Shown here piece by piece: positions 11,990 to 23,005 of a DNA stretch of 64,000 nt. The notes beneath the pieces are model-generated. The model had not been told where the DNA came from. It saw nothing but the letters and a program-made list of their open reading frames with translations, and searched no databases. A program made the position numbers and the translations under genes. Source of the DNA: Prunella strophiata (lineage: Eukaryota > Chordata > Aves > Passeriformes > Prunellidae). How positions within the stretch are numbered: position 1 is the stretch's first letter; every line of letters starts with the position of its first letter. The DNA is taken from the NCBI GenBank assembly GCA_036583965.1, contig JAZBQD010000001.1:17987608-18051607 (forward strand), read 5' to 3'.

Positions 11990-12210
11990 GCTGGTTTGTT
12001 GGATGAGTTATGCAGTTACTTGTCCATTAGAGGGCATTTTATACTGCAGAGTGAAGCGCCGGCAGCTTGGGAACAGCATCACTAACCCCATCTGGAGCTG
12101 CTGGAGAACAGTCTCTGTCGACTCTCATTTAGTAATTGCCACTTTTCAACCTTTCCATATGCTGCATATAGATGAGCAAGCAAGAGCAAGGACAAGAAGA
12201 AAATAAGATG
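11990..12210. promoter_or_regulatory. Candidate conserved non-coding element with a CTCF-like site
   Basis: This is a repeat-free block with a well-mixed base composition. CCATTAGAGGGCAT at 12024-12037 fits 12 of 14 positions of the CTCF core consensus. A single motif match of this quality is expected by chance in a window this size, so this is weak. Confidence 0.22.
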
Positions 12211-13749
12211 AAACAGCTCTGAAAAAAGTCCTGCTTAAATAAACCCTTTGGTGTGCAGCTATTGTTGCTTCCAAGGTTTGGTTTTGTTCAGTTCACTTCT
12301 CCCCCCCCCCCAGCTATAACACAGCAAACTTCATCCTTTTCACTCTCACAAATAGCACTTTTATGTTTTAAATTTTGAACATAATTAACTGAGAACAACT
12401 GCAAACTGTGCCGTGGCATCATTACCCATCTCTGGAGCTAGACAGAGAGCTCATCCATCTCTGGAGCTGAACAAAGGCAAATCCAGCTTCCTCAGTGCCA
12501 AGGGGCAGGACATGGCCTACTTACCTTCAGATGTCTCCTTCTGGTTACTACTAATACTGCTAAATGTGAACTGTAAATTGCTTTCAGCTTCTGCTGGCTA
12601 GGGAACCACACAAAGCCACCCACTGCCCTGCTCCAGTGGTTTTCCTCTCTCCATATAAATGCAAATCAAATTAGGAAAGAGGCAGATATCTCACTATACA
12701 TCTCCAAACACACGCATGTTTGTAATCAGGGTGGCCAAACTTCCTGAGTATGAGCTGCATACCAAAATCTCCATGGGGCCAAGAGCCACATGTACCAAGA
12801 GCCAACCTCTGTAGCCCCCTCCTGCCACACACATCCCATGCCCCCCTGAATCCCTGTGTTTCTCCCATCCCCACAACTCTGTGCTGCTGATCTCCCAAGC
12901 TCACCTCCCTCTGTGATCTCAGGGATTTGTAGAGGCACCACAGCAGCACCCAGAGCTCCAGCCTTGCAGGATGTGACTGAACATCTGCATGCAGCAAACA
13001 CTCCTGCAATACTCACAAGTTACTCCTGAATTCCTCCTCAGTAGAAAGTTCAAAACAGCAAGAGCAGCAATACAAGCCCAAACCACCCCAGGATCAGCAC
13101 ATTCCCTTGGGAGCCCAAGCCAAAGTACCAAGACTACAACCAGGACCACTTGTCTCTGAGACTCTTGCAAATCATTGGCTCTGTATCACTACTCCTAATT
13201 AAAAGAAATAATAAAATAATGATGAGGACATCCTTACAGGCAAAATCATGCCATACTCAGTGTCCTGAGCTGTAACCAGGTGCTGCTGCACTGCATTACC
13301 TGACAAGGACATGATGGCACCCACATCCCAGCCCTGCAGATATACATGACACACAACTGGAGTGTCTCCCAGTCTGGAATTCTAGCTTTCACTCCTAATT
13401 TCTTAATTCTTCCATAATCAGGATCAGACAATTAATTATTACATGGATACCTGCATATGCTGGGAAAAGATCACACCAGCCCACTTCTTCAAATCCCAGC
13501 TGAGGCCCAGAGGAGGAACCTTAGGCCCTGCAGGAGATTCCACCATTCACCCAGAGGAAGAGCCTCGCTCATTTAAAGAGCAAAGATGAAGCCTCTCCTG
13601 CCCCAGCAAACCAGGAGACTCAGCTTTCCTCCAGCACACTGAACTCCCCCTCCCATGGCACAAATTCAATCATTTTGAATCCTTGTCCTGGGATCTCTGC
13701 CTGGATTGAGAATAGTGAAAGGCAGCAGTGACACTCTTCTGTCTCCAGG

Positions 13750-14060
13750 AAATCTCTGGAGTTATAGTTTGCCCTTATCTTAGCGCTTACATTTACAAGC
13801 CACTCTTACATAAAAAGCACTCATCTGCATTGACTTATTTAGCAACATGAAATAAAATAGCCTGAAGCTATTCATGTTGCTTAACGTACTTATTTTTTTA
13901 ATGTAGACGATGCTCTGTGTAAAGGAATATTCAAAGGGGAAAACTGTGGTTTGTTTGTAACACTTATTACTATCACTGAAGAAAATATGTTCTAACAAGT
14001 CTCGGAAGGGGGAAACACGTGTAATACCTTTAACAGCTCAGCTAATTCATCTTCTGCTGC
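13750..14060. promoter_or_regulatory. Candidate conserved non-coding element containing a bulged hairpin
   Basis: The block is AT-rich, repeat-free and has scattered CpGs. It contains an inverted repeat (GCAACATG at 13842-13849 with CATGTTGC at 13873-13880) around an inner stem (AATAGC with GCTATT) and a 5-nt loop. Confidence 0.3.
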
Positions 14061-14929
14061 CCAACTGCTGGCAAAATCTCAAATGGAAACTCTCAGAATG
14101 GAAACATGGAAAAACCCCTTTCTCATGGTCTCAGACCTGTTCCCACTATACAATCTCTTTCCACCGGAGTGAGTCCTGTTTGTTTTCAGCACACAGCAGC
14201 TTTACTCGACAAAAAAAAAAAGAGAGTTCAAGAGTTCAAGGCTACGTCTCCATTCAGGCGTGCACCCACAATGAGAGCGGGCTCCCCGGCCGGCGCTGGA
14301 GGCATTCCTCTCCCTCCACCTACCCACAAAAGGGCCTTGTCTGAGGGAAATGGGGAAGGAAGGAAGGAGCAGGATGCAAAGAACGGCAAAGAGGAGGAGA
14401 GCCCAGCCAGGTGTTGGGGCATCAAGCACCAAGGAGGGCTTGGATCATGAAATGGGTCGGCAATGAGGATGGAGGGTGGCTTTTGGAGTATTCAAAGGTT
14501 TGGGGAGCCCCCAGAGATCTGCCGTGCTCCAGACAATACTGAGCTCCACGGGGTCAGGCACAGGCACAGGCAGGATGGAAATGTGTGAGTGTTTCCATGA
14601 AGTCCCGTGGGAAAGAGCCCTGTTGGGATGCAGGGCGGCTCTGGGACGGCTCAAGTGGGAACACTGCCTCCTCCTGCCCCTCCCATCCCATCCCTCCATC
14701 CCTGCCTCTCCCTGCAGCTCACAGCATCACTCACACCGACTCAAAGGAGAGGCAAGGAGGCAGCCAAGTGAGTGGAGATAGGTTTAGATAGCAGCAGTAA
14801 ATAAGATGAAATAATTCTCCCACTACCAACCTTTAGCCAGGAGTACCCTCCGCCACCACCAGGTCTGCATAATCTACACATTTTCATTCCAAGCCTTGCC
14901 AGCTCTCTGTAGCAGGGCAATTTTGGGAT

Positions 14930-15180
14930 TTAACAACACTCAGGTTACTGACCTAAATTCATACAGGCTCATCTGGAGCCATAACGGCCCATTGTGTGCC
15001 CAGGCCTGCTCAGGACGCCTTAATACACAGATTATTGATGCAATGAACTGTGACGGCTCCTATAGAGCTGTTAGGGTTTATTGTAGCAACACCTACTCGG
15101 GGTCCCTTTAATGTGCGGATCGGTGACACAATAGACAGAAACGGCCACGACTTGGGGATGCATTATGCCACGGATCACTG
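14930..15180. promoter_or_regulatory. Candidate conserved non-coding element
   Basis: This repeat-free block has unusual CpG retention for its AT content (TAACGGCC, GGACGCC, GTGACGGC, CGGATCGG, AACGGCCACGAC). That texture is more like constrained sequence than decayed intron. Function is not inferable. Confidence 0.28.
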
Positions 15181-16029
15181 GCCTGACAGCAATGGCTCCA
15201 GCCTCCTGCCTCAGTGCAGCCAGCAGCAAACACGCCCAAACCTCACATTCCCAAATCCTGGGGAGGATGGCAGCGAGGTGCAGGAGCTGGCAATGCAGGG
15301 ATAGTGCCCCCCTACCCATCCAAAACCTCGGAGAGGTGGCATTTGCAGAAAGCAATTTGCTACTGAAAATAAAGATTTATAATGAAAGCCCTGGTGGGAT
15401 CAAACTTTTAGCCAGAACAGGCCTGCATTATAGATCAAGGCTAAAAATCCTGTCTGAGAAATACATGGAAATTAGCCAGAAAAAAATCAGCATCCAATTT
15501 TCAGCACTAAAAAAAAAAAAAAAAAGGAAAACATTTTATGTTCCAAGAGAATGCGACGAAAGCAAGCGCAAAAGGAAAGTGCACAAATATCTGTATTTCT
15601 CTCTTCTTTGCTTCTTAAAGAACAAAAATAATCTTACGAGGCTGAGAACTAAGTACTGTTTGAAGAAAGTCACTTGTACAGGGAGACCTGGGGCTGAGGA
15701 AAGGAAAATGAAGACATCACCACGAATCAAGTGTTTGCAGCCTCCTCACAAACATCAGCCAGCAGTTCAAAAAGCTGCAGCTGGCTTTGCACTATCGCCT
15801 GCATCTTCCCCACCATTTACCACGAGCTTTTTTTAACACCAGTGACACTTCACATTCAAAACTGCAGTTAAAAATAGACCATTGGTCCTCCCCTTTTAGC
15901 CCTGCAAATTCCCTCCCCTCCTCTCTGCCTCCCTGCACAATCACTGGTCTCTCCTTTCCCCTCCTGCCCTGTCATCAGCCATGGGGTGATGGAAGGGTGA
16001 GGGGGCCCTGCCCAGCTGCAAGTCCCAGG

Positions 16030-16158
16030 ATCATGGAATCACAGAACAGTTTGGGTTGGAAGGGACCTTACAAACTGGCTAGTTCCAAACCCCTTCCACT
16101 ACACCAGCTTGCTCCAAGCCCCATCCAACCTGCCTTTGAACACTTGCAGGATCTTCCC
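16030..16158 (-). mobile_element. CR1 LINE 3'-end fragment
   Basis: Antisense copy beginning ATCATGGAATCACAGAACAG and GTTTGGGTTGGAAGGGACCT. It lacks the middle CCATGGGCAGGGACA block, a small internal deletion, and continues with CTCCAAGCCCCATCCAACCT. Confidence 0.92.
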
Positions 16159-18143
16159 ACTGCTCCCCAGGACCTCATCTGACCCTGGGAGCATCCCTCT
16201 CTCATTTCATCCCAAAGCTCGTAGCTTTATTTTCAGGAAGGAAGGCAATGGCTCTATTCTTGGTATCCCCTCCCACCTGCTTTTGCAGAAGATGTGAGTC
16301 TAAGGCTTTAAAAAACAAAGCACCCAACACTAATGTTTTCTCTCTGGCCTTAAACCCTGCAATCAGCAGATCAAATGTGAGTGTAGAGAAAGAAATTCCT
16401 TTGTTACCCACAGCTACTTAAACACTGAACCTTCAAAACCTCCTCAGGAAACAGGCCTGGGGAACGGCTGCTGCTACTACAAGGAGCCCAGCACAAGAGA
16501 GACTCGAAAATCAATATCCTTCACCCAACTTATCAAATTTACCGAGGACATTTATACAGTGTAATTAAATAGAAAAGAGATACAAATACAAAAGAGTATT
16601 TGCACGGCACTGAATAGCAATTGCATTATCTCTGGGACAGAGGACACTTTGACAAAAAGGAGGGAAAACACCATATATCAACTGAAGAAGCTGCAAGGAG
16701 CACGGGGAAGGTCTCTGCTCTCATAGCTCACGGGGAATGTACAGCACTTAAGTAGAGACAGCCACAAAATATACATCAGCACGTACACCTAAGGCATTTC
16801 TGCAGGTCCTGCTCAGTCAGCCAAAACGATGCTGTCAGAATTACACTGGTGATGGATATGGTCCAGTTGCCTCTCAGACTCGTGTAGGGTCTCCAGCACA
16901 TGTTGGGCACTTCCCCCTCACTGGCCTGGAAGCAGAGCAGACGCTATTATGTTGCTTTTCAGCATATGAATGTACCAAGTAAAATCAATTTTGCCCAGTA
17001 ATCCACTTGGTAAGTCAGGGATGCTTTCCCACAACCAGCAGCCACCTCTGCAGCCTGGCAAGATGAAATCTCTGCAAGGTTAAACCTGAGAAAGGCTGAC
17101 TGCCAGTGCAGGGCAAACTAAAACACTGTGGAAAAGGCAAACTAGATTATCTGGCTATTTGTTAAACAATTCTTCTCACAAGGCTTGTGTTACAAGCTTT
17201 TTGTGAGGGCTCCTTGCTTTCAGGTAGAGCCAGCTCTGGCTCCTCACTCCAAGTCCCTCCAGGCAGCACACTGCTGTGGATCTCTCTGGCCATGGTGACC
17301 CTAAAATTCAGAATAGCCCAGTGTGGTGCTGGACACACACTCAGTGCTGGGGAACAGTGCTGGGTGTGTTTGTAATTGCAGATCTGCTTCTACCTCAGCC
17401 TCAAAGGTGTCATCTTCAGGATTGCCTTCAACAATTGCCTAATTATACCGACCAATAAAACCCAACAAATAGGATGGGCAGGACCCCTGCATGCTGCTCC
17501 CCCAAAACCAGGTGCCATGAGGAGAATCCCAACCATCCCCTTCCCAATATCCTCATGGGGATGACAGAGCATCAGGTTAAAGGCTTCTTTGTTGCCTCCC
17601 TTGGGTCTTCGTTATTTAATGTGAATCACACTCCACTCTATTTTGAGCAATCCTTTATTAAAAGTGCCTGTGAGTCATTTTCTCTAAACTTGAAACTCTA
17701 AAAATGGTAATGTTTGGGTAGTAGTCAGGAATTTTTAAGAATTTGCATTCTTCTCTTTTTGATTTAACAGGAAAAGGAGGGTAACCTGACTCACAGAGGG
17801 TTTGTTTCCCCTTGTCCTGCACAGAAATGCTGCTCTTGGACAGAATCACAACTCATAAAATTAAACTTCTGAACATCTTTCACCAAGTACAAACAAAGAG
17901 TACTGAAAAAACAAATACCAAACAAAATATCTCTTTAGAGAAAGACAAAAAACCCAACAAGTGACAACCTGGGAGTATCTATCAACTTATGTTCAGTATG
18001 CTATTAAAATGAGACTTTACAGGTAAATCTGTGAACTTTGGATTAACATCCATCCCTTTCCAGATGCATAACACAATAACTGAAAATCATATTGCTAATT
18101 AATCATACCTCCAATGTCCCCCAGAGGAAAGGTAAAGAAAACC
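16159..18143. other. Intronic sequence without recognised gene
   Basis: The stretch is unique, with no repeat family seen. The part 16490-16690 is AT-rich and repeat-free. Confidence 0.55.
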
Positions 18144-18357
18144 AAAAGGATTAGGAAGAAATTTTTCCCTGAGAGGGTGGGCAGGCCCTGGCACAGGGTG
18201 CCCAGAGAAGCTGTGGCTGCCCCTGCATCCCTGGAAGTGTCCAAGGTTATACAGGGCTTGGAGCAGCCTGGGACAGTGGAAGGTGTCCCTGCCCATGGCA
18301 GGGGGTTGGATGAGCTTTAAATTTCCTTCCAAGCCCATGTAGGATTCTGGGATTTGC
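18144..18357 (+). mobile_element. CR1 LINE 3'-end fragment
   Basis: Sense copy: AGGATTAGGAAGAAATTTTT, GGGTGGGCAGGCCCTGGCAC, GTGGAAGGTGTCCCTGCCCA, ending in a degenerate tail near TAGGATTCTGGGATT. Confidence 0.95.
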
Positions 18358-19859
18358 TCTCTGAACCCAGGACAAGTTTTGCACTGCACAGCACAGCAAA
18401 TAAACTGGCCCACAAGCACCACATGGGGCTTTTTTCATCACAGAGACACCTCATCCTGCTTGATGACATCCCATGAGACACTACTGCTGTGTCAACTTTG
18501 GGAAAAGGCTCTTCACCAGCAGGGAAAGATCTCCAAAGAATTGATGGCACACACACCAGTCAGCCTCCACATTTCCCTCCTCCATTACCTCACTGCAGAG
18601 CTTGCTCCCGTGGTCTCCAGGCAGGACTGGCAGAAGAACACAGGCTCTGGCCAGGAAATCCACCAGAGAAATCACCTTTCAATGTCCCCTGGATGAACTA
18701 GGCATCTCTGATGTTCCTGGGCACACAAGTCATGGACAGACTTGCGTGTTCCTTGGCCCACCTCAGAAATGAGAGCTTAACTGCTCTTCCCACCACATTT
18801 GCATTCCAAACTGCTTCAGTTCCTGCAGAGATCCCCACCCATCACCATCCACAGGTGGTGTGGGAGGCAGGAAGACACCACAGCAAAAAAGCAACACCAA
18901 GGTGACCTCCAAGCAGAGCAGACCAGGATGGAGCTGAAATCTTCTTGATTCCCTTGGGCAGGACCAAGAGCCCATGGGGAAGAGAGGAGAAGGCACCAGC
19001 AGGTCCTGGGATGGCTCCACATGACAAAAGACCCAGCTCCAGCACTGCCATTCTTTTACTTTTTGAGCTTGGAGGTGATTCCAAGATCCTATTCATCCTG
19101 CTCAACCATCACAAACAGGGATAAGGGTGATGGACCTACTGCTCCTGCCATGGGGTTTCAAATCCAACCTGTGTGAGGAATGCTAGGGAAAATATTATAA
19201 AGGGAAACTCACTTCCTCCAGCTGCCTGATAGAGCCCATCACAGGAAACATCTGCCATCCTCCACAGAGGACAAAAATCAGGAGGAAGTGGTTGGTCCAT
19301 CCAGAGAAAAGAAAGTCAGAATTACTACATTTCCAATTAGAAGCACACAGGTCCTGCCCGAGGTAGGAGATCCACTTCTACAGGCAGGTCTCAGCAAAAC
19401 AGGTTAAATAAGGAGTTTTATAGGACTGCTGAGCATGAAAACAGCAGCAGCCCACTTGATGAGGTCAGGGACTGAAGTGGCCTATGGTACTTGTAAGAGA
19501 AAACATCTGTTGGTGTTAAAAGGTCAGCAGGAAATGAACACTATTTACTTTGTCCTTACTGGTTGGGCCACTGCTCCTCGAAAGAGAACCACACATGGCT
19601 CAGCTTAGCGCTGTCCCCTCAGCAGCCACCCCACAGCTGCCCACCTTCAACTCCCCTTGGTGCACCCAGGAACCCTCCAGGCAGCCCCTGGGAGGGGGAT
19701 GAGGCTGTCCTTCCCCCTGGCAGATCCCAGGGACCTCCTGTGGGAGGGAAAAGTCCTTCACACCGGCTCAGGAACAAGCCATTAAAATAAATCCGTCAAC
19801 ATAAAAGCGAAAAAACAAGAAGTTTCTTCTGAAAAACAGGAAGTGTGAGGTACATAGCG
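18358..19859. other. Intronic sequence without recognised gene
   Basis: The stretch is unique and moderately GC-rich. No motif or exon is recognised. Confidence 0.55.
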
Positions 19860-20260
19860 GCTTAAAATAGCGCCCGCTTGATTTGTTGACAAAACACAGG
19901 TCCCGAGGGGGGTCGTGCCTTTCTGTAGATTTTTATTTTTCCTGCGGGCTGCTGGACACACCTCCGGGCTGCCCGGGGCTCTCCTGCCCTCGGCCGGGCT
20001 GGCACGGCCGCCCGTGCCCGCCCGGAGGCCGATGGCCGCGGGCCCGGCCGCGCTTCCCGTGCGCGCACGGCGCTCCCACAGGAAACCCCGACGGAAAACG
20101 GCCCCCGCTGCAAACCAGGGCTGGCTCCAGCAGGCACGGCCAGTGCTCAAGGCTGGCACCCCCTCCACAAAGCTCAGCCTGAAGTTCCAAGTCTGCAGGA
20201 AGATGGTTTCAGACTTTCCCTCGCTTGCTCTTCACGCGTAGAAGAGCGCAGCGCTGGCCA
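19860..20260. promoter_or_regulatory. CpG island, candidate alternative promoter or first exon
   Basis: In the core 19941-20100 I count about 24 CpG dinucleotides in 160 bp, far above the rest of the window, with GC-box-like CCCGCCC. An ACGCGT lies at the right edge. Unmethylated islands of this kind mark promoters. Here it could serve an alternative 5' exon of CTBP2: the minus strand offers a donor-like GGAG|GTGTGT at the left side of the core. No TATA box or coding frame is evident. Confidence 0.55.
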
Positions 20261-20477
20261 GGCAGGATGAGCTGCTGGCACCTCAGGACAAGCTTAAAAT
20301 GATAATGGTCTGATCCCGAGCCCTAAAGCCAGCAAAAATTCCTAAACCAGGAATTTCAGGACGACATCTTCTGCAGAACAGAGGAGGGAGGAAATTTTCT
20401 GCTTCAACAGTCCATCAAGGTTGTGTGACACTCTTCCTCAGTAACTCCTCAGTTTGGGTTCTGCCTCTCCTTCCCCA

Positions 20478-20738
20478 CAATCACAAAACCATAGAGGGGT
20501 TTGGTTTGAAAGGTCCTTAAAGATAATACAGCTCCACCCTTCCACTATCCCAGGTTGCTCTGAACTCTGTCCAACCTGGCCTTGGATGCTTCCAGGGATG
20601 GGGCAGCCACAGCTTCTCTGGGAACCCTGTGCCAGGGCCTCCTCACCCTCACAGAGAAAAATTCCTTCCCAATAGCTAACCAACATCTCCCCTTTTTAGT
20701 TTAATACTATTCCCCCTTGTCCTATCCTGATTCAGTCT
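20478..20738 (-). mobile_element. CR1 LINE 3'-end fragment
   Basis: Antisense copy that extends upstream to CATTCCCCCTTGTCCTA-like sequence (ACTATTCCCCCTTGTCCTAT). The inverted CCTGCCATGGGCAGGG block is missing. Confidence 0.95.
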
Positions 20739-21814
20739 GCAGAGGTGGAAAGCAATACCATTTTTTGGGTCTTAATTTAAAAAAAACCCCAAACCACATT
20801 AAAGCAAGAATAACACTCTCAGATGATCTAGTGTAGACTAAAAGGACTGTACTGAAAAGCAGGATGAGATATCATCCCTTTCCACATCCCCTGGCCTACA
20901 GACCAAGGCTGCCTGTGAGCCCTGCCCGCCTTCTCCTCACACACCACACCAGACACGAAGGGGCCCCAGTCGTGAAGAGCTAATTATTGGCCCACATTAA
21001 ATTATTTCTCAAATTAAGATTTGTGGGTTTTCCCCTCGCCTAACAATACGCCTTTGAGAGCAGCGTTGCAAACACACTGGAGCAGGAGCAGCAGTGTAGC
21101 TCCATGTGCAATTAGGCCAGCATGTGGATCTTATTGCTCCTAAGGACTCTTATTTGATTTCCCGCACCACCAACTGGTGAGAAGTTTTCAAGTCTATATA
21201 GAGAAGAATTAGATCACTCTTTGGGGTGGTCGCATCTGGGCTTGGAAAACCAGATGGAGCGCGTTTTCCCGAGCCCTTTGTAAGTGAACCAGCACACCAA
21301 GTTGCTAGGGAGCAGGAGAACACAATCACTGCTCTGGGGCAGCCCGCAGCGACGCCAACACGCGCAGGCACCGTCTGAAGTGCCAGCAGGGAAAACGGTC
21401 ACACAGGCTGGGGTTTGTACAACACCGACGTGAACGTGGACCTACTGCAGGCAGGGAGGAGCTCTGGGACTCCTGAACACAAACATCTGCACCCATGGTC
21501 GTGGTGTCACCAAAGGAACCAGGAGATGAGTTTCTGCAGCTCCCTAAAAATGCAAAGTTCTCAAGAGCAGGCTGGGGAATGAAGAGGAGAGTGCAGGAAG
21601 GAGCAATATGGAAGCTTCAGCATTTCAAAGCTGAGTGGGGACTGAGCCATGGACACTGCCCTTCCTGAGGACCAGGAAGGTGCATCTGACAGAGAACAGG
21701 ATGGACATAAAGCTTTCCTAATGAAAACATGTTTTATTGACTGAAGTGAGAGATGGATGAAGTGGTTTTATCCAAACCCTGACCAGCAGCATTGCCCATA
21801 CACACAGAGCTACA
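20739..21814. other. Intronic sequence without recognised gene
   Basis: The part 20970-21130 is repeat-free and AT-rich (GAGCTAATTATTGGCCC), resembling a regulatory element. A modest CpG patch lies at 21340-21440. No exon is recognised. Confidence 0.5.
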
Positions 21815-22230
21815 GCCTAACCACAGACTGGTTTGAGCTGGAAGGGACCTCAAAGCTCACCTCATTCCCACTCCCTGCCATGGGCAGGGACAACTTCCAC
21901 TATCCTAGGTTACTCCAAACCCTGTCCAGTGTGGCTTTGAACATTTCTACGGATGAGGCAGCCACAGCTTCCCTGGGCTTCAAGTGCCTCATCACTCTCA
22001 CAGGGAAGAATTTCTTACCAATACCTAATCTTATCCTGCCCTCTGTCAGTTTGAAGGCATTCCCCCCTGTCCTGTCATTCTGGGCCCTCACCCAAAGCCC
22101 CTCTCCAGCTCTCTTGGAGCACTTTTAGTTACTGGAAAGGACTCCAAGATCTCCTCAGAGCCTTCTTCTCTCCAAGCTGAACAACACCAGCTCTCTCAGC
22201 CTGTCTCCAGAGCAGAGGTGTTCCAAATGG
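21815..22230 (-). mobile_element. CR1 LINE 3'-end fragment (longest copy here, ~415 bp)
   Basis: Antisense copy reaching furthest upstream of all copies. After the usual 3' blocks it continues through CCCCTCTCCAGCTCTCTTGG, GAGCCTTCTTCTCTCCAAGC and TGAACAACACCAGCTCTCTC. Confidence 0.95.
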
Positions 22231-22926
22231 CCCAGTCTTTACCAGGGAATGGCTATTTTACAGACAAAAAATGCAAGTATTTTCCCTGGTGCTTAACCAT
22301 GTGCCACATTTTAAAACCTGTGGGTTTAAAACCTCCTTATCAGCAGCTAACACGGAGCACGGGTCCCCAAGATGCAGGAAGCACACGGAAACCCTACTCT
22401 CCTTTCCTTTCCTGATATTTATTTTCCTCCTTGGAACTCAGAACATGCAACAATAAAGTCACAAGTCAAACTGTAAAAATGAGGTGAAATTTCTCCTTCA
22501 AATGCTGAGTTTGCAGCTGAAGGAGCAGTAGCAACCTGCAGCTTCCCACGTGGCATCCCTGGGGCAGGGATGGTGAGGGAGGGCTGTTCTTCCTCCCCCC
22601 ACCAAATATCCCCAAAGCACAGAGATTTAAAGATGAATTAGCAATTCCAGCCTAAGCAGAACACCTTGCAATATTTGTCTGGGTTTTTTTCAGAAGGGAG
22701 CAACAAATACAAAAACAAATATATGTCCAGAGTCAGCACTGCATGACTCAAAAGCTACATAGATGACTCATTTCTCATGAACATGGCCTGCATACAAACA
22801 TTCACCTTGAAAATAATGCTGCAACACTGAACCGGGAGAGCAGGAGGGTGGTGGGGACATGACAGAGCTCATGGCAGAAAAAAGAGGGAATGGGTGATGG
22901 GGAAGCTGTCAGGAAGAGGGGCCCAA

Positions 22927-23005
22927 CAGAGAAATTCCCCTTGGAAAGCATATGCAAGCACCTGGACAGAGAAATCCCCTTGAAAAGCACTTTCAAGCAC
23001 CTGGC
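22927..23005. repeat. Two-copy tandem duplication, ~40 bp unit
   Basis: CAGAGAAATTCCCCTTGGAA followed by AGCATATGCAAGCACCTGGA recurs directly afterwards with a few substitutions and one deletion. Confidence 0.8.

Larger units (their letters stand above)
10162..16029. other. Intronic sequence without recognised gene
   Basis: There is no recognised mobile element. It holds a C-run at 12301-12311 and a poly(A) at about 15510-15526, plus several CNE-like blocks and a hairpin, listed separately. A CpG-rich patch lies near 14240-14300. Confidence 0.55.

Noticed and set aside
12024..12037. CTCF site as a firm call
   Set aside because: 12 of 14 consensus positions is expected by chance several times in 64 kb; kept only as a weak note in a candidate element.
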